Source: Vanilla planifolia
Taxonomy: Eukaryota > Streptophyta > Magnoliopsida > Asparagales > Orchidaceae
Length of the DNA stretch: 64,000 bases
Direction of reading: 5' to 3'
Assembly: GCA_023846275.1 (NCBI GenBank)
Contig: JAIUJO010000294.1
Coordinates: 456,610 to 520,609 of the forward strand
Shown here: one piece after another, positions 34,751 through 48,800 of the stretch
How the letters are laid out: each line of letters opens with the position of its first letter
How positions within the stretch are numbered: position 1 is the stretch's first letter
Program-made: the position numbers and the translations under genes
Notes under the pieces: generated by a model
Seen by the model: only the letters and a program-made list of their open reading frames with translations
What the model was told of the DNA's origin: nothing
Database searches by the model: none

Positions 34751-37700
34751 TAAAAATGAACAAACATCATTAGATTTTGCAATTGAACAACTCCGAACCT
34801 TGGAAATAAACATTCATGTAACTTTCAATATATTTTTTCGAGTTTTTAATTTGATTTGTTTATAATACAATGGGTCTTTTTTCTCATCTATTTTGAGCTT
34901 TACATCATTTTCTTTGAGTATATTATATTGATTTAATTTATATTATTTTAGCTTTATTCTATATTTACTTAATATTAAAATAGAAAATTTTAATTATTTA
35001 TGCATATTTAATTAGTTAATTTAAAGTTATTCTTAATGATGCTCGATTGGGAAGAATCAAACATCATTAGAATCATCTTAATTATCTCTATCAAATTAAA
35101 AATTTTTTAAAATATTTTTCTTCTATGGTTTTGCCACACGTGAAATGACATTTTAATTTGTAGTTAGTTTAACAATGAAGAATGTTATACTTGATCACAT
35201 TTGTGCATTGGCATTTCACTACATTATACAACTTATGTCATTTCTTCAAGCTTTTCCCTTCATTCTATTTTACTACAATCATACTCTAAATCTCATCTAG
35301 TGTGACCAATGTTTTTATACATTTCTCCATTTTTTTGTTTTATTTTGTTATATTATTTTGAAACTTTTATTCTACTCTTGTGCTATGTTTGTATTGTTTT
35401 GATTTTGTTAAATTAATTTACCTCTATTTATCTTATTTATGACGTAATATATATATTTTAATATTAAAAATAATAATTTATTATTAGTTATTTGAGTAAT
35501 TAAAATTAATTACTAATGAAGACTAATCGAGAAGAAACAAATATTGTTGGACTCAATTTGATGACCTATATCGAATTAAAAATTTAATTTTTATATTTTT
35601 ATATAATTTATTTTCTTGGACTTTTGAATTATTTTTGAGCCATTTAGATTTTAGCTTAATTTGATTGCTTAGGATGTTGCACAAGCTATCCATGTTATTT
35701 TTTAATGTAACCTTTTTGTATAACTTGTCTCGTTTATTTAACCTTTTTTGCATTAATCAAATATATTGCTATAAAACTCTAAATCTCTTTGTGAGTGAGC
35801 ATACATTGCTTTTTATATTTTTATATCACAATACTTAAATTTAGTACATTTGAATGCCAATATATAGATCTACATAAAATTAAAATAATAATTTTTTATT
35901 ATTTATACTTTCTTATGCTTATCTATAAAAAAAATTTCATTTTTTATTTTCAAATGTCTTATTTTGTAGAATGAATGCACGCTTGAAAAGATCTTTTTAT
36001 TCCCGAAATATTTCATGATCGAGGATGTTGCAATTATTCTCCTTCATTTCTTGGCTAACAATATTCATATAAAATTTATTTAATGTCTTCTAATGTTTCT
36101 CTTTCAATTGGTTATATTGTTGTGAAACTCAAATTCTCTTATTGTGTGCTCTTTACATCCACTTTAATTGTGTTATATCACATTTTTTTATTTATCTCAT
36201 TTTATCTTTAATATAAAATAAATATTAAAAATTACTTGATTATTATTTATGTTTAAGTAATTTTTTGTAGCAATTTCAAAAGATGTCTAATGGAGACAAA
36301 ATAGATACCATTAGATGAAACTTGATGAACACAAATAAATTACATATATTTTCTATTTTTAAATGTTATAATTTTTTTGTTATAAGCATGCTTTGCAAGA
36401 ACTTTCAACCTATCCCCAATTTGATGTCAAAGTATGTTACACTCAAGCTCTTTAGCATCTTGTAATACAACTTGCCTATATCTTATTTCTTCAAATTTTT
36501 CATTTTTATTTTGTTGTATGTTTCTATAACTATAAATCTCTTCTCGTTTTATGTTTACATTACTTTGAATTGGTTGTATTAAATTTTTATTTATGATTAC
36601 TCTAATTCTCAAGTCACATAACCTTTACATTACTTTGAGATAGTAATATTATATTATTTCAATTTATTTCTTTTCAAATTTTAATGTATATTACCTAAAG
36701 TTAAAGTAATAATATTTTAATATTTATGCTTTATTATTTTGTAATTCTTAGTAATTTTGAATTAGATTTGATGGAAAAAAATAACCATTATTTGGCTTAT
36801 ATTAATGAGATCTATCAAATTAAATATTTAATTTTATAATCTTGAAATATTTATTTTAAAGGATTATGGCATGATTTATGAGATAATTTAATTTTAACCT
36901 AATTAAAAGATAAAGGTATTACATTTGATGTTCTTAGCATGTTCAAATGTAATTTTTTGTGCCATTTTTTTATTTAATTTCTTTACTTTATTTTCTTATA
37001 TCATAACGTTACTCCAAATCTCCTTTTGTGTAATGTTTACATGTTGATTTGGTCATATTACAATGCTTGATTTTCTCTCATTTTAGATTTAATAATAGCT
37101 AATTTAATATTAAAATAATAAATAATGATTATTTAAAATTATTTATTTTTAAAATTTATAAGAATTATAAATGATTTCTGATAAAAATGGAATAAATTGT
37201 ATTAGACCGGTTTCAAAGTGCTATATCAAATTAAATAAAAATCTTAATATTTCTAATTATTTTATTTTCTTCTTTTTTACTTGTTTTTCTGAGGCATTTT
37301 GATTTGTACATTATTTGATTTTCGAATACATTAAACTCGATCATCGTACTATCATAAAAAGTAACTTTTCAAAACAAGGTTTCTCATTTTATTTAAAGTT
37401 TTAACTTTTATTTTCTTATTTTACTACGAAACTCTAAATCTCCTCTAATGTGGACTTTGCGTCACTTTGACTTGTTTTTATTAAACTATTTTAATTTATC
37501 TTTTTTTAACTTAATTATATGTTTACTTAATATAGAAGAAATATGTTAATTTTATTTATTTTTATTTGTAATTTTAAAAAATTTTTATTGAGGTGTAATC
37601 AAGCCAAAACCAAAATCATCAAACTTGTCTTGATGAACTTTATCCAACTAACTATTCATTTTATATTCTTAAGTTTTTTTTTTTTGATATTCTTTACAAG

Positions 37701-40700
37701 ATTCTTTATTTTGTACATGATTTTATGATTAAGGATGTTACTCTGTATCTTCACAGTGCCTTAGAAAGCAATGTTTATATACAATTTATTTCATTTATTC
37801 AAATTGTTCAAATTGATTTGGCTTTGTTTCAACGTAACTCTAAATCTCATATCATGTGAACATTATTCCACATTGATTTTGTTATATCACTTAACTTCAA
37901 CAACTCTTTTTAACATTAATATGTATTTAATTTTAGTAAAATAATAAATTATTATTTTTTCTACATGTTTATTTTGGTAATACACCATAATTCCAAATGA
38001 GCTTTTATTAAGAAAATCTACATCACATGACTTATCTTGATTAGGAACATCAAATTAAATGTTAATTTTACAAACTTTTGATTTTGTTATATTAGATTAT
38101 TTTAATTCAGTTCATTTCAACTTTAATAGATATTCACTTAAAATTAAAATAATAATTTATTATTATTTCCTATTACAAGATTTCCAAATTCATATTTTTT
38201 TAAAACAAGGCCTGATCGATAAGAAACAAATGTCGTTGGACTCAACAAGATGAGCTCTATCTTATTGAATATTAATTTTATATTTTAAATAATTTATTTT
38301 CTTGGGTTTATGCATAATTTACAAGATATTTTTTTATTCATACAAATTTTAATTATTGAAAATATTATACTTTAGTGTCCTAACATCTTAGAATGCTACA
38401 TTTCATTTAATTTATTTTATTTTTTCAAAATTTTCATTTTTATTGTGTTATATATCTATAAAACTCTAATTCTCCTCTCGATTGTCTTCTGCATCCCTTT
38501 GATTTAGTTTAATTACATTGTTTCAATTTATCACATTTTATGCTTATTTACTTTGGTAATTTGTAGTAACCCAAAATAAGTCTCAATCAAGATTAAGCAA
38601 AGGTCATTAAACAAGTATTGATGAGCTCTACCCAATTAAATGTTTAATTTTTTATTTTAAAAAAAATCATTTTCTAAGGTTCTATTATGCTTAACTATGT
38701 ATTTTAATTTATACCTAATTTAATGAATGATATTGTTAGACTCTATCTTTTTATTATCTTAGAATGCAATCGTTCCATATAATTTAGCTCATTTATTCGA
38801 ATATTTTTCTTTGATCATCATATACTATAGTTAACTCTAAATCTCTTCTCGTGTGACATTTAATTTGATTATATTTTTGTTACTGTTTATGCTTATTTGT
38901 TATTCCCCATAATTCCAATTTAGGTGCTATCGAGATTAAATAAAATTCATCAAGCCTGTCTCTATAACCCAAACTCCACTAAATATTCATTTTATAATTT
39001 GAAACTTTTTGGTTTCTTTGATTTATGAATGTCTTATAACAATTTGGATTCATTATTGGTTCTTTAAATCAAGTATTTTACACTTAATCTACTTACCATC
39101 TTGTAATACAAATTTTCTATATAACTTGACGCATTTCTTTAAATATTATACAACAATTTTGTTATATTATGACGTAACTCTAAATCTCCTCTCATGGAAC
39201 TATTGTATCACTTAAGTTTGCTTCATTTAAGTCTTAATATATATTTCTTAATATTAAATTAACAAGTTTTGTTTATTTTTGCATAAATGTTGTAGTAAAT
39301 TGTAGTAATTCTAAACAAAGTTCTATTGGGACAAAACAAGCATTGTAGTGCTAGTCTCATTGAGCTCTATAAATAAAATAATTTATGCATATTATATGAG
39401 ACATTTTTATTTTACAGTTTTACATATTACATTTTTTTTGCATCTTTATCAAACATTTACATAATTTCATGATTGAAATTGTTACATGTGAGCTCCTTAG
39501 TTTCTTTGAAGACAACATTTCAATGTAATTATCTCATTTCCTAAAATTTTTCTTTTGCTTTGGTTAAGTTAGTATGAAATGCATATTCTCATCTTATTTG
39601 ACCTACACATCACTTTAATTTTATTAAATTATATTATTTCGATTTGCCTCTTTGACAAATTAATATAAATTTAACAAAATTTAAAATAATATATAATTAT
39701 TATTTATTTTTGTAATACGTAAAATTTTCTATCTTGGTGTGATATGTATTAAATAACTTTGACTTGTCTTTACAAGTCATAAGATATTAAAAAATTATTT
39801 TTTATTTTTTAAAATATTTTCCTTTCTCACTTTTTGATAAAAATTATAAGTCATTTTGAGTTATACTATAGTTGATGATCAATGATGTTAAACTAGCTAT
39901 GCATAGTATCTTTCAGTCAAAATTTCCGATACAATGTATTTAATTTCTTCAAAAATTTTTCTTTGGTTTTCTTTTATTAGTATGTAACTCCAAATATTTA
40001 CTTGTTTGACCTTGCATCCCTAATCCCTAATTCGGTTCTATTACATTATTATTTATACTTATTTTCTTTGGTAATTCGATAAGATCTATCCAATTAAATA
40101 GTCATTTCTATAGTTTAAACTTTTTTATTTTTCAAGTATTTTTGCTTATTTTTTGAAACATTTTTATTAGTACCTCATTTGGTGATTAAGTAAAATTTTT
40201 CAATTTAATTTGCCTCAATTTTTAAAATTTCTCAATTTGATTTGACTTTATTATAATGTGACTCTAAATCTTCTCATATATGACCTTTACATAGCATTCA
40301 TTTGGTTATATTATATAACTTTAATTTAAATTATTTCATTTATAAGAAATATTTACCTAATATTAAAATGAAAACTTATTAATGTTTATGCATATTTATG
40401 TTAGTAATTTGTGTAATTCTAAAAGATGATCAAGACAAAACAAACTTAAATGGACTCATCTTGAAGAGTTATATTTGGCTAAATATCCATTTTACATTTT
40501 AATATATTTTAATTTCTACGATATTTGTGCACTTTGTGGTTTATTCTAATTTTTACTTGAGTTGATGATCGAGCATATTACCCTTTTGATGTAATTTGTA
40601 CTTTGGAATACTACATTTTTATATATCTTATTATGTTTCTTCAAATATTTTTCTTTGAGTTGATTATATTATAATGTAACTCTAAATCTCCTCCCATTTG

Positions 40701-42822
40701 ACCATTAAAAGTTTTTGATTTTGCTATGATATAATATTATTTATTCATATTTACATTACAAATTTATTATAATTTTAAATTATGTACGATCGAGAGAAAA
40801 TAAGTCATTTATTGTATTAGTGTGCTTTATCTGTAGGACAATCATTTTTTATTTTTAAATTTTAAATTTTCTAGAATTTATGCACTCTTTATAAATTATG
40901 TCTATGCATACCTAATATTATAATCTATGATGTAAAACTCAATCTACCTAGTATCTTAGAATGCAACCTGTTTGTAGAATAAAACATATTTATTCAACTT
41001 TTTTCTTTAATTTTGTTATATTCAAATATTCTATCATGTTACGTTTACATTTCTTTTTTTTTGTCGTATAATGTTGTTATCTATTCTTATTTATCTTTTG
41101 TAATTTGTGGACTTTCCAACCAACGTCTTATATAAACTAACAATTCTCATTGTCTTTGTCTTTAGAGATGTATCCAACAAAATATTTATTGTTATATTTT
41201 TTAAAAAAAACTATGTTCTAGAGTTTTAGCATTGTTTATGATAAAATTTAATTCATACCTAATCATCAATGGTCATGCACTCGATTTCTTGAGAATTTTT
41301 TAATAATGCATTTTTGTACCATTTATCTAATTTATCTAAATAAGACATTTTCTAGAGTTTTGGCATTCTTTAAGAGGATTCTTGAATCACCTTATTTCCT
41401 GAATGATGATGTTACATTTGATCTTCTTAGTACTTCTTAAAATAATTTTTTTGTATAATTTATCACATTTGATTATATATTTTTCTTTTACTGGATTATA
41501 TTGAAATGTAACTGTAAATCTCTTCTAGTGTGAGATGTTTGTTGCCATAATTTGGCTATATTATATTACTTTAATTTATCTTAATTAAAATTTCATATAA
41601 GTTTAATTAATATTAAAATATAAATTTATTTTTATTTATTCTTATTTACTTAAGAAATTAATAATAATTTTAAATATGGCTTGCATAAGCTGAAACGCCA
41701 ACATTTGACTCATGTGAGTGTGTTCCAAGTAATTAAATATTCATTTTAAATTTCAAAATATTTTTTCCTATGATATATGTCAAGTTTATGTATCATTTTG
41801 ATTTGTATCTGATTTGATGAACAAAGGTGCTATTCTTTATATACACAGTATCTTTGAATGCAACTTTTTCAATCTACATATCTCATTTTTTAAAAAAAAT
41901 TTACTTTGACCTAGATGTGTAATATCATTGTTTATGCTTACCTAATTTAGTAATTCAAAGTATTTAAAATTGAAATCTAAAGAAGTTGAAACAAATGTCA
42001 TTGCCTTCTTCTAATGAGCCTTACCAAACTAATTATTAGTACTATTTTTAAAAAAAGTCTAAGTTTATTGTATGCTTTGTGAGTTTCTTTGTATTATAAT
42101 TGATTTTTGTGATCAGTCATGTTGCACTTGATCTCCTTAGTATCTTTGAATATAATTTTCATGCATAATTTATCTCATTTCCACAAACAACAAACTTTTA
42201 CATTATTATATATCTAAAAAATTCTAACTCTCCTCATGTGTGGCCCTTATATCAATTTTGATTTCTTGTGCTTCATGGCCTCCATTATTTAATTTAAGCT
42301 TTAATATATATTTAGTTAACATTAAAAACAATAATTTAATATTATTTAAGGTTCTTTACTTTGGTAACTCATGGTATTCCAAAACAAATGTTGTTTGACC
42401 CATCTCAATCAGTTATAACAAATTAAAACATTATTATTTTTTAATTCTTTTTTATGCCTTATCAGATATTTCAATTTGTACCTAATCTTATCAATGATGA
42501 CGTTACACTCGATCTGCATAATATCTTGCAATGAAATTTCCAAAGCTATCAATCTCGTTACTTTATATTTTTTTTTATTTTATTTGGATATATTAATATG
42601 GTAGTTTAAACATCATCTTAAGTGACCTTTACATGTCTATTATTTGCATATGATACAATTTTACAATTTATCAAATTTTAGTTTCAATATTTATTTACTT
42701 AATTCGGAAATAATATATTTTTTATTATTTATATTTAAATATAATAAATCTAAATGAGGTATGATTGAGATGAAACAATTGTCAGTTGACTCAAATCATT
42801 AGCATTATCAAACCAAATACTC

Positions 42823-42842
42823 ATATATATATATATATATAT
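42823..42842. repeat. (AT)n microsatellite
   Basis: Ten AT dinucleotides in a row, expanded at the attcatattttta position of a monomer. Confidence 0.95.
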
Positions 42843-45800
42843 CTTAAATATTTTTTTCTTATCTTTTGATATACTACATGAGATATTTTGATTTATACCT
42901 ATTTTGAAAATTGAGATTATCATGCTATCTAGAATTTTAGATTTCAAATTTTGCACATAATTTAGTACATTTCTTCAAACTTTTTTCCTTTAATTTTCTT
43001 CAATTTCTATGATAGATTAATACCTCACATGTGTGACACTTACATTATTTTTATTTTGGCCATATTACAATTCATTAACTTATGTCACTTCAACTAAATA
43101 TATGTATTCTTAATATTAAAATTTTAATTTATTGGAATTATATTTTTTAATTATTAGGGTAATTCATATTAGCTGCAAACAATGTCTAATGATAATGAAG
43201 GAAATGTTGTTTGACTCTTCTTAATTAAATCTATACTATAAAATAATAATTTTTCGATAATTCAAAATATTTTTTTCTTAACTTTTGCACACTTCATTAG
43301 ACATTTTAATTAGTACTAGATTTGTAAGATCAGGTTGTTACACTCAATCATTTCAATGTCTTTGAATGCATATCTCTTATAAATATTATCTCATTTCTCA
43401 AAAAAAGATATCTATATCATATTTATAAATAATATATTTTTTGTGGTTTAAAAACACTTTTCGTTGCATTTTGCTTAATTTCTTATTTGACCATTGAAGA
43501 TGTTACTCTTGATCTCCTAAATATTTTGGAACGCGAATATTTAGTAAAATTTATCAAATTTCTAGAAGACCTTTTTCTTTTATTTGGTCGTATTTTATTT
43601 AACTCTTTATCTCTTCTCATTTAACATTTATATCATTATGATTTAGTTGCATTTTGTTATTATTATTGATTATTTATTTCAACAATTCAATATCAACCTA
43701 AATAAGGTCGAAGTAGGATCATACCAATCTTGTTAGATTCTAGTTCATTAATTGTACCCAAATAAATATTCATTTTTTTATATTTTTAAATATTTTTTCT
43801 AAGGATTTGGAACACCTTATGAGTCATTTTGATTCATGTTTGTTTTATTGATTAAGAATGTAGTAGTTGATCTCATTGGTATCTAGGAATGGAACTTTCC
43901 CTTCTAATTTATCTCATTTTCCCAAAAGTTTTCCTTGGGTTTTGTTATATTGTTATGAAGCACTAATTCACCTCTTGTGCGGCCTTTATGTTGCTTCAAT
44001 TTTGATATATTATTATTTTTTAATTTATCTCATTTAAGGATTGTTATATAATTACATTAAAATAACAATTTGTTATTATTTATCCTTATTACTTTTGTAA
44101 CTTGTAATAATTCAAAATGTGCTGCAATTGAGGCAAAATAATTGTTGCTAGACTTGTTGCCAAGGGCTCTATTCGTTTCATTATTCATTTTTTCTATTTC
44201 TAAAAAGTTGTTTTTTATGGTTTTAGCATATTTTATGGGGCATTTTGATATATACATTTTTATATTTTCAAGAAGTTTATGTGGATCTTCTAAATATTTT
44301 GCAATGCAACTTTTCCCTATAATTTACCTCATTTGTTCAAATTTTTCTTTTTAATTTTATTATGTTATAATGTAACTCTATATGTTCTCTTGTGTAATGT
44401 TTGCATTGTATTGTTTTGAATAAATTACATTGTTTTTATTTATAATATTTTTTCTTTTACATCTATTGACTTCATGATAAAATGATAACTGATTAATGTT
44501 TTTTGGATATTTGCTGTGGTAATTTATGACAATTCCAAAGAAGGCATTATCAACATAAAACAAACATCAATGTACTCTACCTAAAAGCCATATGTAATTA
44601 AATATTTAGTATCATATTTTTAAATATTTTATTTTCTAAACATCACATGCTTTATGTGGTATTTTGAATTTTCTTGGTTTGGCTTAAGATGTTACGTTGG
44701 AACTTCTTAGAATCCTTTAATGTATCTTTTTTAGAATTGGTCTTCTTAGTATCTTATATTAATATGTAACTCTGAATCTTTTCTTCTGTGACTTTCACAT
44801 GGCCTTGATTTTGTTATATTACTTCAATTTATCTCATTTCACTTGTAAAATTTATTTACCTAATGTTAAAAAAAAAATTACCCTTTTTAATATTATTTAT
44901 TGTGATGATTCATTGCAATTTGAAATGGCATGTAATCAAGACAAAAAATGCCATTCGGTTCATCTAAGGGAGCTCTATTTAGCAAAATTTTCATTTTATA
45001 TATTTATATATTTTTTCTAGAATGTATGCACTCTTTGCAAGTCATTTCAATTTATTTTAAATTTGAAAACAAAGGTTGTTAGACTTGAACTACTTTGTAT
45101 CTCGGTATGCAAATATTTCATATTATAAATCTCATTTATTCAATTATTTTTCTTTTACTTTGTTATATGACAATGTAATTATAAATATTCTCTCATTTGG
45201 CCTTTGCATCATTTTGATTAGGTATTATTACCTTATTGTTTATGTGTATTTATTTTTACAATCTTTAGTAATTCAAAGAAAAGCACTATCAAGGTGAAGC
45301 AAATGTCAACGTCTCTATTTCAATGAGATATACCATACTAAATTTTTGTTGTTACATTTTAAAAAAAGGTAATTTCTATAACTTTGGCACGTTATGACAT
45401 TTTTATTCTTACTTGAATTCACTATTGATGATGTTGTACTCGATCATTGTAGTATATTGGAATGCTACAATCTAGTATAATTTGTTTAATTTTTTTAAAA
45501 CTTTTACTTTTATTTGGATTATTTTTATGGAACACTAATTCCTCTCTCATGTGACCTTTATATCTCTTTTATATTATTATCTTGCATGGCTTCACTTTTT
45601 ATCATTTTAGATTTGTTATACATTTACTTTTGATTATGAAAAAAAAAATTTATTATTTATGTAGATTTGCTATGGTGATTTGCAAAAATTAAGAATGACA
45701 CCTAAATGACAAAAAAGAAATTTTTTTGTACTTGTCTTGATGATCTCTACCAAATTAAACATTCATTTTATTTTTAAAATAATTTATTTTATTGGTTTAC

Positions 45801-48800
45801 ACATGCATTTCAAGGCATTTTAATTATTTACTTATTTAACTATCAAGAATGCCACAACTGACCACATATGTATCTTGAAATATAACTTACCATTACTACT
45901 TATCTTACATCGTTTAATGTTTCCCTTTCATTTGGTTATATTATTGTGAAATCATAATTCTCCAATAATGTAACTTTTATTTTTCTTTGATTTCGTTATA
46001 TTATATTATTTCAATTTATTTCTTTTAAATTTTAATACATATTTGCTTAAAGTTAAAATAATAAGTTTTTCTTGTTTATATTTTATTACTTTTGCATGTC
46101 TCAATAATCTTGAGTGAGGTGTGATAGACACAAAATTATAGTGTGTTGGACTCATATCGGACAAATCTATCAATTTAAATGTTCAATTTCATAATTTTAA
46201 AAACTTTATTTCCAATGATTTTTACATGATTTATTAGATAATTGATTTGTTCCTAATTTTATTTTGGAGGATCTTACATTTGATCTCTTTAGCATCTTTG
46301 AATGCATACTTTTTGTACAATTTATCTTATTTATTTAATTGTTTTGCTTTCTTTTCGTTATATTATAGTTTAACTCAAAATCTCCAATCATGTGACCATT
46401 ACATTCATTCATTTTAATATATTAATATTCTATAATTTATCCTATTTAAGCTTTAATAATGACTCAAATATTATTGGACCTATCCCAATGAGGTATATCT
46501 AACTAAATACAAATATTAATATTATTTGAATATTTTTCTTTCTTTATTTTTTACATGCTTTTTGAGAAGATTCATTTGTACCTTATCTAATATTCAAGGA
46601 CATTACACTGAATCATCATATTGCCTTAGAAAGCAACATTCTAGTATAATTTATCTCATTTTATTGAAATGTTTTACATTGATTTGGTTATACTACTATG
46701 TAACTATATATCTCCTATTATGTGTCATCTTCATTGCTTAAATTTGGTTGTACTATAATATTTTAAGTTACCTTATTTTACCTTAATTATAAATTTACTA
46801 AATATTAAAATAATGATTTATTTTATTTATTCTTATTTATGTTTTTTTACTCTGAATAATACAAAAAGTGTTTAATCAAGATAAAACAAACATCATGAAA
46901 CTCATCTCAACAAGCTCTATCCAAATTTCAATATAATTTTTATTTTCAAATTTTTAGTTTTTCAAGTTTTAGTATGCTTTACAAGATATTTAGATTCATA
47001 TCTAATTTATCACTTAAAGAAGTTACTCTTAATCTCTATAGTGTCATAGAAAGTAACTTTTGTGGACAACTTACACCATTACGACAAATGGTTCGCTTTG
47101 ATTTTGGTTTATTATAACTTAACTATAAATCTCATCTCATTTGACGTTTTCAAAAATTTGATTTGGTAGTAAGGCATGACATCAACATTATTTTTCAACT
47201 TTAATATATATAATTTTTAGAAACATAATATTTTTAATTATGTATGCTTATTTATTTTCATTATTCCTAGTATCCCAAATGAGGTCCTATAAAAAAAAAA
47301 ACTAACATCATTGCATTCATCTTAATGAAAAGATCTAATTAAATATTCAATTTTAGAATTTTGAATATTTTATTTTCAAGTGTTTTTGCACACATTATTT
47401 GATATTTCAATTCATACATTATTTTATAATCCCTAAGTCATGCTCATTCTCCTTTGTATTTTGTAAGGTAACTTTTCTTCATTATTTATCCCAATTTTAA
47501 AAAGTTTTTTTTTCAATTTGGCTATATTTCTGTTGAACTCAAAATAACTAATTTTGTTACCTTTGACAACTTTTATTTCGTTATAGTACATTGTTTAAAT
47601 TTATTAAATTTTAACATTAATATATATTTTTTTCAAATTAAAATAATCATTTATTTTTATTTATGATAATTTACTATCCAAATCCATACTTTTTTCAAAT
47701 GAGGTCTGAACGATAGGAAACAATTGTCATTGGACTTTACTCAACAAGCACTATCCAATTAAATATTTATTTTATCTTTTAAAATAATTTATTGACTATA
47801 GTTTATGAATTACTTTCAAGATTGTTTTTACTCTTACCTAATTTGAATTTTGAGAATAATATACTTGACATCTCTTTTGTCTTTGAATTAAATATTCCCT
47901 TATAATTTATCTTATTTCTCAAACTTTTTACTCTGATTTAGTTATTTTACAATATAACTCTAAATCTCCTCTTTTATGACATTTACATGTGCTTAGTTTG
48001 GTTATATTTCATTATTATGTATACTTATAAGTTTCATAATTCCTAAAAATTCCAATAAAGGTTTGATAGTAATGAAATAATTCTTTATGGGCTTATCTCT
48101 ATAGGCTATATTGTTATAAATATTCATTTTATATTTTCAAATTTTTTAAATTTTCTTTTATATTTTTTACAAGTCATTTGGAATTATATTTTATTTTTTT
48201 TAATGAAGGATGTTACCTGTAATCTTCCTAGCATCTTTTAATACAACACTTTTGTATATTTTGTCATATTTCTTCAAATGTTTCATCATAGTTTTGTTTT
48301 ATTGTAATGTAACTCTAAATCTCATCTCATGAGACCATTACATCACTTAAATGTACCTCATTTTAGCTTTAATATACATTTAATTAATACTAAACTGATA
48401 ATTATATTTTATTAAATCATAAATACCTTAGTAATTAGTAATAATTCCAAATGAGCCTCTACTTAGACAAAATAAATCTCATTCGACTCATTTGATAGAG
48501 CTCTGTCCAAAACAATATTCGTACATACTTTATAAGGGATTTTTATTAGTATCAAATTTAATAATGAAGATGTTACACTTGAGTTCCTTTGTTTCTTAAA
48601 ATGCAACTTTTTAGTGCAATTAATCTCGTTTCTTGAAATTTTTCTCTTTTGTTTGGTCAATTTTCTATGAAACTATAATTCTCATGTTATTTGACCTACA
48701 AATCATTTCCATTTGGTTATATTACAATGTCTCCATTTGTCCCTTTTAAGAATTACTATATATTTACAAAAAATTAAAATAACAAATTTTTGTTATTTAC

